Source: Gorsachius magnificus (lineage: Eukaryota; Chordata; Aves; Pelecaniformes; Ardeidae). Taken from it: 64,000 nucleotides of DNA. The position numbers were made by a program, and so were the translations under genes. Below the pieces are notes generated by a model. The model did not search any database, was not told the DNA's origin, and was given only the letters and a program-made list of their open reading frames with translations. The stretch spans positions 75,380,275-75,444,274 of the forward strand of contig CM067085.1 in assembly GCA_034008185.1 (NCBI GenBank), in the 5' to 3' direction. This document shows, piece by piece, positions 59,001-64,000 of the stretch (its first letter is position 1; every line of letters starts with the position of its first letter).

Positions 59001-62000
59001 TACCTAAAAAAAAAAAAAAAAAATATACAGGCAGTTTTCAACTACAGGAGTTTGCCAAAAGATAACAAACTGGCAAACAAACTGCACAGGGCTACTACTT
59101 TCATAGGAGACAGACCTGACAAAGAAACAACAGTTCTTTTCAGAAAAATTACGTGCTGCAGTTTTATTTACAGGCAGAAGAAACACGGTGATCTCCGTGC
59201 ACGCTGCACCTTCATTTTAGAGTTATGGAAGTTACGACAATCGGGAAAGCTGCCAACTTTTCTGTCAAAACTATGTTGTATGAAAAAGTGTCTTTCAAAA
59301 TTTCAGCTCTGGTACAACGAAGACAAAATAATGCAAACTGAGTTCTATGGTGGCATTCTCACTTTGTGCTTGGGCACTGTGACAGCCACACGCATTAGCT
59401 GGTACCGGCCATTTGCTGCTACCGCTTGCAGGTTCAGAAACGGTTGAGAACTGAATGCTAGTTCTGACTGTAGAGTGTTCTTGTCTTGGTCAACATTGTT
59501 TATTTCCCATCATGGCACGCTTTATTCCATTACACTATCAGCAGTTAGCATGTGACTGTGTTTTAATGCAAACTTAGTAAGTTTTTTTTTTTTAAATATC
59601 TTATAAAGTAAAACCATTAGCTATAGGAATACCGTATTTGAAAGCCCCCTTTGAGAATGGAATGTAGTTTGTTAAACCATTCCAGTGTCAAGTAGAGTAA
59701 GTTTAAAAAACTCAAACACATGAAACTGCTGCAAGTTCACCATATACAAGGCAAATTATTTTCCAAACTTCTGTGCGTGTTCTCGCTAACGTATTTTCAA
59801 GGGCTGAAACACTGACTTACCTTCATTACATTGAACAAGACCTCCTGTCCAAGGCTGTCTTTTTCTTTAAAAAAATCGTGTTCAGGGTATGTTCTGGCAA
59901 TGTCCCTTCTTATTAATTTCTCACACGGAGACGTCATTTTCAAAAGCTCTGAATACTGATCCTTAATTGGCATGCTCTGAGCACTGCATAAAAGCTGCCA
60001 AACAATTGCTCTGAAATGATGAGGTATCCCTTTTCGAACAAGCTCCTAAAGCACAAAAGAGAGACACAAATTCATTTATATTTCGTGAAAATACGAACAT
60101 AAGCCTAAAGAACAAAACACTTCAAACAAATTAAGTTCCTCACAGCTTCAGAAAATGTTGACATCATGTCACAAAGCAATCATACAGTTTATACTGTTTA
60201 AACCTCAATTTTAGCATGGTGGATTGTTAGCTAACAAAAGTGAGGAGGTTCCAAATAATTTTTAGTAGCTAAATTACCTAATGGAAGTAGTTCCCTATTC
60301 ATAGTAAGCTACTGGAGAAACTGAATATTCAAGTCATTCTAAACAAGAACTCCCATTAGCCAGAATTTAATACACTTGTTTTTGTACTTCTCAAAAGATG
60401 ACTGAAGATAACACCCTTCATTATATTTGTAGTGATTGAGAGGTAAGAAATCACCAATTAAAAGTTATTTCCAAGACAGGTAAATGATGAAAAGTGGAAC
60501 AAACTGTAGCACAGCCAACTGCAACAAAAAAAAATTCCACAGTACTACTGTCAGAAGTCATTTGACAAACTTGGCAAGTTGTGTCTAACTTCTCTGGTGT
60601 GCCCGTATTCCCAAATTCTCTTTTGAGAAAGTATTGAAATGTAGTTTCAAACACTGGACCAAGAAAACATGAAGTTTATATCTACTGAATTAACTAAATT
60701 TACTTTATCTTCCCCCAAAAAAATAAAATCAGCTAGGTATTATACAATTCAAGCCTTCCCAGATCAATAGATCCAAGAACCCGGTACTTGTCTGTTCAGA
60801 AAGCACAAGTGGAAAGGAGACTTGTTGCTTGATCCAAAAACTGAGAAAGAAATATGATTTGGGAAGTTTGTGGACTGTCTTAGTGGTATTTTTCTGCAGC
60901 TAGGACCAGATTGTTTCTTCAAGACAAGAGGCTTCCTTTAATAATTTTTTTGTACCTTAAGAACCGTTACCGGGTATTCTGCCTCCTAAGGGACAGCTTC
61001 TTTCACTAGTATTTATTCTGAAGCCAGAGGAATCTCCGATTCTGCAAAGCTTCCTCTTTCCCCTTTTGTTCCAAATATTTCCCCTACTCCTCCAAACATT
61101 AAGATTAATTAATGCAACAGTGATAACTTTTGAAGCGTCTCTTGCTTTCAAGTCTTGTTTCTGTTATGCTTGAATGCTACTGCAGGAGCTTTGCATCGCT
61201 GACCTCGATTTTCTAATATCCCCAAGATCTCCAGCCTTCTTCAGAACCACCCTAGTAATGCCACTCCAACCGTTTGTCCCGTCTACGGGACAACTACAAC
61301 ACCCTGTGTTATTTCTTAAAAGATTTCTAACTCCAAGACAACCACCCTAACACATCACCTTGCCACATCCACCTCTAGCTATCGTTTGTCAACAATGCGC
61401 TATCAGATGGTAGGTCAGCCACCGAAAGCCTCAAGGGCTGCTAATAACCAACCATTAGCACGCAGTTTCTTGCTTTAAGTTACCATGCACCTGCTTGACA
61501 GGGTAACAGGGTTAATCCCTCCAACATTCCTGAAGGAACAGCAGGAAAACGCAGCTACTAAGCGGCACTAAAGTGATGTTATTCTACACAGTCTTACGCA
61601 CACTGAACAGCGGGACTTAAGTCATCCTTCAGAATCCCTCCATGAACAGGAAGTGAGTTCTGAAGCGGATCAAGAGACAGAAGGGTGGAACACATCACCT
61701 ACAGAGGAAGGTAACAAACACCTATGTCTAAAACTTAAAAACCTTACCTCATAGCTAATAACTTAAGACCAGCTTTTACAGCCAAGACAAAAAGGTATCT
61801 ATACGCTGCTAAAGTCATACCTACGGGCACAACCAGGAAATGGGTATGGATGTTCTGGTATTCCATCGTAAATGCAGAATGACACAGCTTAGGCTGACTT
61901 TTGACAAAGAAAATAAACACAAAAATAATAATGAGAATTATTTAACCGGCAAAGGAAAACTCTCTAGCAATATAGTTAAATATTTACTGAAAGTTAGTCA

Positions 62001-63319
62001 AATACTCCCCAAATTATACATGGCCAGCTGTAAAAACAAGTGATACTTGTGACACTTTAAAATGTTCAGACGCAGGCAGCTCAAATGAATTCAGTCCAAC
62101 CAGACCCGCTTATTACCATCTCGCTTCTCCCTTCTCTTGTCAGGTTCACGTGGCCTTTTTTCATGGCCTTTTGGGAACACCTTTCCAGAAACTGTTTTCC
62201 CTATGCAAGCAGGAAGTCCTGAATTCATTTTCTTTCCATTTCCCTCTCTCAAGTCGTGTTCTCTCTCCACAACTGCTTCACATAAAAGATGCTTTACTTC
62301 AGCCCATTGTTCTGCCTTCCCACAACCTATTCATACACACACATTTCAAACAGCTCAAAAGACCTTGAAATTTGTATTCTGCACATAAAACCACAGACTA
62401 GAGCCAATAAAGAACCAAAGCAGAACAGACTTGCCTACGAACAAAAAAATCCCACACTGCTGTACTTGCTGCCTGTGAAACACGGGTATGTTCAAATGCC
62501 CTCGATGCTTTTTAGTTTGAGTTTAAAGTGTAATTGAATTCCACTTCTGCACATGCCCACAACTAACCCAGACTGGACACATACTGGTCAAAGTTTGTTT
62601 GATTCTCTTGAAATTTAGAAACTATGTGTTCTTCTGCTTAAGGTCACTCCTGGGGTCAACACACTGGGCACGCACAAAAAATTAAATTCATCAGAGCCTC
62701 ATACAGTCGAATTATCAGCTCTTCTAATAAGAAAGCTTAAAAAAGACAGCTGCTCAGTGGGAAAATAATCATCACATCCCGCTATCAGATGCCCTTAAGT
62801 GGATTTTCAGTAACTCCATGTTGGAAACATGAAGCAAATTCTCCCTGTATTCACAGGAGTCTCTCACCAGAGGCAGACTGAAAGCTTTAGTATTCAAGAT
62901 ACAGTAAATGCACCTAGTTTTCAGTAAGAGACATTTGCTGGGCAAAACCGTGACCAATGTCCGGTAACAGTTACATAGGAAGCACTAAGGCTTAGGGATG
63001 GAAGTAGATTCAACCAGAAGCTTCTATTCCGTATTTATTTGAAAAAAAATAAGACGAACAGGAAGATAAAACAGCATCACTTACATCACATTACAAATAT
63101 ATCCTAAAAAACCAGCATCCAGCTCCTACCTTAACTTGCTTTTCTTTCTTTTTCCGTACATCTTCCCATTCATTCACAATCCTCCCCCACAGGATCCATG
63201 AGTCTTCTTCAAGATGGCTGAGGTTGCTAGAAGCGGAGGAGCTAGATACAAGAGAAGATCCACTATTTCTTCTTGACCCATTTACTGATCGCAAGGATTT
63301 GCTATCTGTTTCCAAGAGC
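19931..63319 (-). CDS. EVI5: EVI5 coding region, 17 visible exons, both ends missing
   Basis: EVI5 is a TBC (Tre-2/Bub2/Cdc16) Rab-GAP family protein. It is known in mammals as a Rab11-associated factor, a centrosome and midbody protein and a stabiliser of the APC/C inhibitor Emi1. Joined exons (exact bounds in the separate entries) give 672 complete residues. Residues 1-63 are a Ser-rich linker and the pre-TBC segment, about 65-300 the TBC domain, and about 316-672 a coiled coil. The finger residues needed for GAP activity are present: IRRDIAR (Arg114) and YCQG (Gln151). The order and sequence follow mammalian EVI5 closely; the paralogue EVI5L is less similar in the Ser-rich and coiled-coil parts as I recall it. 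The N-terminal roughly 95 residues and C-terminal roughly 100 residues expected from human EVI5 are not in the window. Identification is from memory of the family, not from a search. Confidence 0.97.
24946..25467 (-). repeat. CR1 LINE 3' fragment, minus sense (same as EVI5)
   Basis: The minus strand encodes a CR1 ORF2 C-terminal stretch (VLEYIQRRATKLVTGAEGMS, then LGLSRLEKRGLRGDLMALCS, then LCQGRFRLGIMKHFFTERV). The plus strand at 24946-25020 is the complement of the CR1 3' end (tcagttgggagggaccgaca, tagtccaactgcctgacca). The frame is largely intact over about 110 codons, so it is younger than the copy at 741. It is 5'-truncated, as is usual for CR1, and lacks the reverse-transcriptase core. 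Confidence 0.95.
25601..25648. repeat. 24-bp tandem duplication
   Basis: Unit actgtgcttgaRtagttttg plus tact, present twice back to back with one G/A difference. A local duplication about 130 bp beyond the 5'-truncated end of the CR1 copy. Confidence 0.85.
25827..25882. repeat. T/G-rich low-complexity tract
   Basis: Poly-T runs interrupted by GG (gttgttggtttttttttttt, ggtttg, then a second T run and gaggggga). It lies about 430-470 nt downstream, in transcript sense, of the candidate cassette exon. Confidence 0.8.
26302..26391 (-). other. Candidate 90-nt cassette exon of EVI5 (unproven)
   Basis: A 90-nt open segment inside the 12.4 kb intron, bounded by an AG acceptor (tttccttgagcagag|GTGG) and a consensus donor (ACG|gtaaga). 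Both flanking EVI5 exons are phase 0, and read in phase 0 this segment has 30 sense codons: it begins VVPGQKGVCLPDTEF and ends AGGAGLLEET. The other two frames contain stops. The peptide is Gly-rich and unlike the surrounding coiled coil. I do not recognise it in mammalian EVI5. Chance cannot be excluded without RNA or cross-species data. Confidence 0.4.
28343..28396. repeat. Low-complexity inverted GT/CA tract
   Basis: gttttgtttgtttgttt followed directly by aaaaaacaaaacaccac. The two halves are partly complementary, so a short hairpin is possible. Confidence 0.65.
32404..32499 (-). CDS. EVI5: EVI5 visible exon 16: coiled coil, fourth module
   Basis: 96 nt, 32 codons, phase 0/0, from SKEEVMAVRLREADRIA to HIAELEIQ. 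The first residue is Ser (AGT) where I recall Asn in human. The acceptor is acttctttcag and the donor is CAG|gtaaca. It is followed by the longest complete intron in the window (12.4 kb). Confidence 0.96.
32500..37797 (-). other. EVI5: EVI5 intron 15-16 (5,298 nt)
   Basis: Contains the 9-nt microexon candidate (34078-34086) and an A-rich stretch with CAAAA repeats near 36974-37002. Confidence 0.8.
34078..34086 (-). other. Candidate 9-nt microexon of EVI5 (unproven)
   Basis: AAAGAACTG (Lys-Glu-Leu) between a strong acceptor (gttttttctttgcag) and a usable donor (gtacgt), lying in the intron between two phase-0 exons. The upstream tract is pyrimidine-rich with TGC right before the AG, as in SRRM4-dependent neural microexons. 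Inclusion would insert KEL between ...IECK and SKEEV... in the coiled coil. Segments this short occur by chance, so confidence is limited. Confidence 0.3.
37798..37944 (-). CDS. EVI5: EVI5 visible exon 15: coiled coil
   Basis: 147 nt, 49 codons, phase 0/0, from NQINSNHLRRAEQEV to RRQAEIECK. It includes KVQYLSAQNKGLLAQL, with good heptad spacing. The acceptor is gtcacaaatttcag and the donor is AAG|gtaaac. Confidence 0.96.
37945..39698 (-). other. EVI5: EVI5 intron 14-15 (1,754 nt)
   Basis: Two long A runs; otherwise nothing recognised. Confidence 0.8.
39556..39579. repeat. 24-base A homopolymer
   Basis: A24 on the plus strand (U24 in EVI5 pre-mRNA). Other runs of 14-19 A lie at 5296-5314, 36974-36987, 38050-38065 and 59006-59023. 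They are likely length-variable and error-prone in assembly. Confidence 0.85.
39699..39857 (-). CDS. EVI5: EVI5 visible exon 14: coiled coil, third module
   Basis: 159 nt, 53 codons, phase 0/0, from RHLARTTGRWKDPPRKN to QRMMEMETQ. A short basic and Pro-containing hinge (GRWKDPPRKN) precedes ARLREAETQ. The acceptor is aattttttttag and the donor is CAG|gtatgt. A 24-base A run on the plus strand (U run in the transcript) starts about 120 nt downstream of the donor. Confidence 0.96.
40390..40530 (-). CDS. EVI5: EVI5 visible exon 13: coiled coil, second module
   Basis: 141 nt, 47 codons, phase 0/0, from RNSSLPDEENVARLQEEL to VKDLEEHWQ. It contains VKLREAEA. The acceptor is ccttgttgcag and the donor is CAG|gtatgg. 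Confidence 0.96.
40531..42687 (-). other. EVI5: EVI5 intron 12-13 (2,157 nt)
   Basis: Holds a 163-codon open frame in gene sense (41772-42263) that I cannot assign; otherwise nothing. The next intron (39858-40389, 532 nt) is plain. Confidence 0.75.
42688..42822 (-). CDS. EVI5: EVI5 visible exon 12: coiled coil, first LREAE-type module
   Basis: 135 nt, 45 codons, phase 0/0, from HKCSSRYSEDFVLQLEKEL to MQDKVLEMEK. It contains ARLSEAE, the first of four related modules (see findings). The acceptor is aaactttgtag and the donor is AAG|gtaaat. Confidence 0.96.
43923..43938 (+). other. G-run, possible G-quadruplex
   Basis: Six G, one C, nine G. Enough G for a quadruplex with very short loops; C-rich in the EVI5 transcript. 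Confidence 0.45.
45971..45992. repeat. 11-bp tandem duplication
   Basis: agtactatagc is repeated twice exactly. Minor local duplication in the 6.2 kb intron. Confidence 0.8.
48479..48506. repeat. AT-rich simple repeat
   Basis: An A run leads into aaaaaaatatatatatata. Short (TA)n microsatellite in the 6.2 kb intron. Confidence 0.7.
48653..48808. repeat. GT-rich low-complexity tract with (GT)n start
   Basis: Begins with about eight GT repeats and continues as T- and G-only sequence (tttggggttggtttttttgg and similar). In the EVI5 transcript this is CA-rich, 217-372 nt downstream of the donor of visible exon 11. The open frames here are composition artefacts. Confidence 0.85.
49025..49171 (-). 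CDS. EVI5: EVI5 visible exon 11: coiled coil with Gln run
   Basis: 147 nt, 49 codons, phase 0/0, from GQVTRAQEAEENYLIKREL to TIRELQQQQQW. It ends in a run of five Gln encoded by CAA/CAG codons directly before the donor TGG|gtaagg. The acceptor gtcctaag is atypical: the T/A-rich tract lies further upstream. Confidence 0.95.
49735..49767 (-). CDS. EVI5: EVI5 visible exon 10: 33-nt exon in coiled coil
   Basis: 33 nt, 11 codons (ESASLADRLIQ), phase 0/0. The acceptor is cctttgtag and the donor is CAG|gtatag. The peptide matches the EVI5 family at this position. Removing it keeps the frame and shifts the coiled coil by 11 residues, so it could be a cassette exon; the genome sequence alone cannot tell. 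Confidence 0.9.
49768..52176 (-). other. EVI5: EVI5 intron 9-10 (2,409 nt)
   Basis: Nothing recognised. The following intron (49172-49734, 563 nt) is likewise plain. Confidence 0.8.
52177..52230 (-). CDS. EVI5: EVI5 visible exon 9: coiled coil
   Basis: 54 nt, 18 codons (RLRTENRLLKQRIETLEK), phase 0/0. It has a clear leucine heptad pattern. The acceptor is gccttccag and the donor is AAA|gtaagt. Confidence 0.95.
52321..52392 (-). repeat. CR1 3' tail fragment
   Basis: Plus strand: tcatagaatcatagaatcac, then ggttggaaaagacctttaag and atcatcgagtcc. This is the complement of the avian CR1 3' end with its short terminal tandem repeat. About 70 nt remain. It lies in the intron about 90 nt downstream, in transcript sense, of the acceptor side of visible exon 9 (the intron before it). 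Confidence 0.9.
53031..53105. repeat. GT-rich low-complexity tract
   Basis: Made almost only of G and T (gggttgttgggtttgcttgg through tttggttggggg). CA-rich in transcript sense. Intronic. Confidence 0.8.
54170..54230 (-). CDS. EVI5: EVI5 visible exon 8: start of coiled coil
   Basis: 61 nt: the last base of the split Lys codon, then 20 codons (LEKEYTTIKTKEMEEQVEIK). It has heptad-like spacing of Leu, Ile and Val among charged residues, as expected for the start of the EVI5 coiled coil. The acceptor is taatttttag and the donor is AAA|gtaaga. It is not flagged by long-ORF methods because it is so short; it is supported by family match and correct phase on both sides. Confidence 0.94.
54231..55623 (-). 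other. EVI5: EVI5 intron 7-8 (1,393 nt)
   Basis: Nothing recognised. Confidence 0.8.
55624..55721 (-). CDS. EVI5: EVI5 visible exon 7: end of TBC domain, phase-2 donor
   Basis: 98 nt, 32 codons plus two bases, from HFQKVIPHQFD to KYNAKKMK and the first two bases (AA) of a Lys codon. The donor is AAA AA|gtaggt; reading on from this exon hits a TAG at once. The split Lys is completed by the G that opens the next exon. This and the next exon are the only visible pair joined in a phase other than 0. The acceptor is ttgcttttag. The LIQASYQVKY segment closes the TBC domain and the Lys-rich end begins the linker to the coiled coil. Confidence 0.95.
55829..55918 (-). CDS. EVI5: EVI5 visible exon 6: TBC domain
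   Basis: 90 nt, 30 codons, phase 0/0, visible residues 254-283, from GLEIVFRVGLAVLQM to DMEGMLQ. Helices of the C-terminal TBC lobe. The acceptor is ttctgttttcag and the donor is CAG|gtaaat. Only 107 nt of intron separate it from the next exon. Confidence 0.96.
55919..56967 (-). other. EVI5: EVI5 introns 5-6 (1,049 nt)
   Basis: Nothing recognised beyond a short A run near 56044. The next intron (55722-55828) is only 107 nt, the shortest in the window. Confidence 0.8.
56968..57111 (-). CDS. EVI5: EVI5 visible exon 5: TBC domain
   Basis: 144 nt, 48 codons, phase 0/0, visible residues 206-253, from EHLPELYVHFQSQSFHTSMY to IFDIFMSE. It includes YASSWFLTIFLTTFPL, the third conserved TBC block (the SxxWFLxxF type). 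The acceptor is cttttccag and the donor is GAG|gtaact. Confidence 0.96.
57112..57926 (-). other. EVI5: EVI5 intron 4-5 (815 nt)
   Basis: Nothing recognised. A plus-strand 112-codon frame at 57288-57626 has no family features. Confidence 0.8.
57927..58052 (-). CDS. EVI5: EVI5 visible exon 4: TBC domain middle
   Basis: 126 nt, 42 codons, phase 0/0, visible residues 164-205, from MPEEEAFCVFVKLMQDYRLR to QFECMIQ. It is all-helical TBC core containing the conserved ELFKPSMAELGL segment. The acceptor ctaattatag has a weak pyrimidine tract, and a CA-rich stretch (in transcript sense) lies about 70-135 nt upstream of it. The donor is CAG|gtgtgt, weaker than those of the neighbouring exons. Confidence 0.95.
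58053..58699 (-). other. EVI5: EVI5 intron 3-4 (647 nt)
   Basis: Holds the GT-rich tract at 58121-58188; otherwise nothing recognised. Confidence 0.85.
58121..58188. repeat. GT-rich low-complexity tract upstream of visible exon 4
   Basis: Mostly G and T (ttagggttggggtttttttg through gttgtttgttttttgtttt). It sits 69-136 nt upstream of the exon 4 acceptor, which has a weak pyrimidine tract; the transcript is CA-rich there. Confidence 0.8.
58700..58774 (-). CDS. EVI5: EVI5 visible exon 3: TBC domain, glutamine finger
   Basis: 75 nt, 25 codons, phase 0/0, visible residues 139-163 (from AYSLVDREVG to GLLLMQ). It holds the YCQG motif, whose Gln (visible residue 151) supplies the trans glutamine used by TBC domains during GTP hydrolysis on Rab proteins. 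The acceptor is tatttcctag and the donor is CAG|gtaaac. Confidence 0.96.
58775..59820 (-). other. EVI5: EVI5 intron 2-3 (1,046 nt)
   Basis: Contains an 18-base A run and a 171-codon plus-strand open frame (58932-59447) that looks unrelated to EVI5; see findings. Confidence 0.8.
59821..60045 (-). CDS. EVI5: EVI5 visible exon 2: TBC domain, arginine finger
   Basis: 225 nt, 75 codons, phase 0 at both ends, visible residues 64-138. It opens with ELVRKGIPHHFRAIVWQLL, the first TBC signature block. It contains LIRRDIARTYPEH, whose second-block Arg (visible residue 114) is the catalytic arginine finger in active TBC Rab-GAPs. It ends at LFNVMK. The acceptor is tgctttag and the donor is AAG|gtaagt, a full consensus. 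Nothing in the exon suggests loss of function. Confidence 0.97.
60046..63129 (-). other. EVI5: EVI5 intron 1-2 (3,084 nt)
   Basis: No repeat family recognised and no supported exon. A consensus donor at about 61747 (GAG|gtaagg) has no coding-compatible acceptor upstream: the phase-0 reading stops within 18 nt. Confidence 0.8.
63130..63319 (-). CDS. EVI5: EVI5 visible exon 1: Ser-rich linker and start of TBC region
   Basis: 190 nt. It begins with the third base of a split Arg codon and then encodes 63 residues, from LLETDSKSLRSVNG to VRKKKEKQVK. A Ser-rich run (SSLVSSSSASSNLS) precedes the conserved EEDSWILWGRIVNEW segment, which leads into the TBC domain. The acceptor is tttctttgcag and the donor is AAG|gtagga. 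The Ser-rich stretch next to basic RR residues is a plausible phosphorylation region, but that is inference only. At least one more coding exon must lie upstream, beyond position 64000. Confidence 0.96.
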
Positions 63320-64000
63320 CTGCAAAGAAAGCACACAAAAACCAAATTCAAGTTCTTCTAATCCCAGGCCTACACTATTAATTTTTGTTTGGTTAGAAGT
63401 CAATTCTTCCAACCTCTTCACAAAGAATGCACCCAAAGGTTCCGTGGAACAGTTTTCTCAACATCCATCTACTAAATTTGAAAAGAAGGACTGGTCAATG
63501 TTACTGTTTCTTCTTGAGATCTCAATTAATTCTGCAGACAGAACAGCTCACATTGCAGCCTTTTAAAAAACAAATAAAAACATCACATCATGCATCAATA
63601 ACACTACGAGAAGCGAGATTAATACATGCATTTTGTGGTCTCATGAACTAGATCTTAATACATAAAGGTATCAGATTAGAGGAAGTACAGAAGCACTGCA
63701 AGTCCAACGCTCTTTTACGCATTCCTCAACTGGAAACGAACAGCCCTACGGGGAAGATGTCCAAGTTTTGCTCTGAGCCATCAGTACCAGGAAGGGGGCT
63801 TTGATTTCATAGCAACAAAAACCCCACAGCTGTTGTGCATCAGACTGACAGAGAGGACACACAGAAGTTAAATATCCTCCGTGACAGCATCAAATGTCAA
63901 AGTACTGCAAAAGAGTCAGACATTTTAAAGAAAAGACAGAAAAATAGCCTCCTAGAAGTCTACCTGATTACACTTTTTTTAACTGACAGTGTAAATACAG
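63320..64000 (-). other. EVI5: EVI5 intron upstream of visible exon 1 (partial)
   Basis: Unique-looking intronic sequence. I see no exon, CpG-rich promoter or repeat here; the upstream coding exon is outside the window. Confidence 0.8.

Overview
The window is vertebrate nuclear DNA, almost certainly from a bird. It is AT-rich and mostly intronic, and the only interspersed repeats I can name are CR1 LINEs, including the typical avian CR1 3' end with its repeated AGAATCATAG motif. No bacterial-style gene arrangement, tRNA, rRNA or CRISPR array is visible.

One gene fills the window. EVI5 (ecotropic viral integration site 5, a cellular TBC-domain Rab regulator and not a viral gene) lies on the minus strand, 5' end to the right. 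I placed 17 coding exons by matching translated splice-bounded segments to the EVI5 protein as I remember it. All have AG acceptors and GT donors, and all phases join. Together they give 2,017 nt: the last base of one codon plus 672 complete codons with no stop.

Layout in transcript order (right to left): 63130-63319 is the Ser-rich linker. Exons between 60045 and 55624 carry the TBC domain, with the arginine finger in 59821-60045 and the glutamine finger in 58700-58774. Exons from 54230 down to 19931 encode a long coiled coil built on a repeated LREAE-type module. The first coding exon(s) lie to the right of the window. The C-terminal exon was not found and probably lies to the left of position 1.

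Introns make up about 97% of the window. The largest are 12.4 kb (20027-32403) and the open-ended 3' intron (at least 19.9 kb, 1-19930). Repeats seen are an old CR1 at 741-1345 (opposite strand to the gene), a younger CR1 at 24946-25467 and a CR1 tail at 52321-52390 (both gene sense), plus low-complexity GT-rich tracts, poly-A runs and G-runs.

The most interesting unexplained structures are two possible extra exons in the coiled-coil half. One is a frame-preserving 90-nt cassette candidate at 26302-26391; the other is a 9-nt microexon candidate at 34078-34086 with a very strong acceptor. Both sit between phase-0 exons and would insert residues without breaking the frame. Neither is proven.
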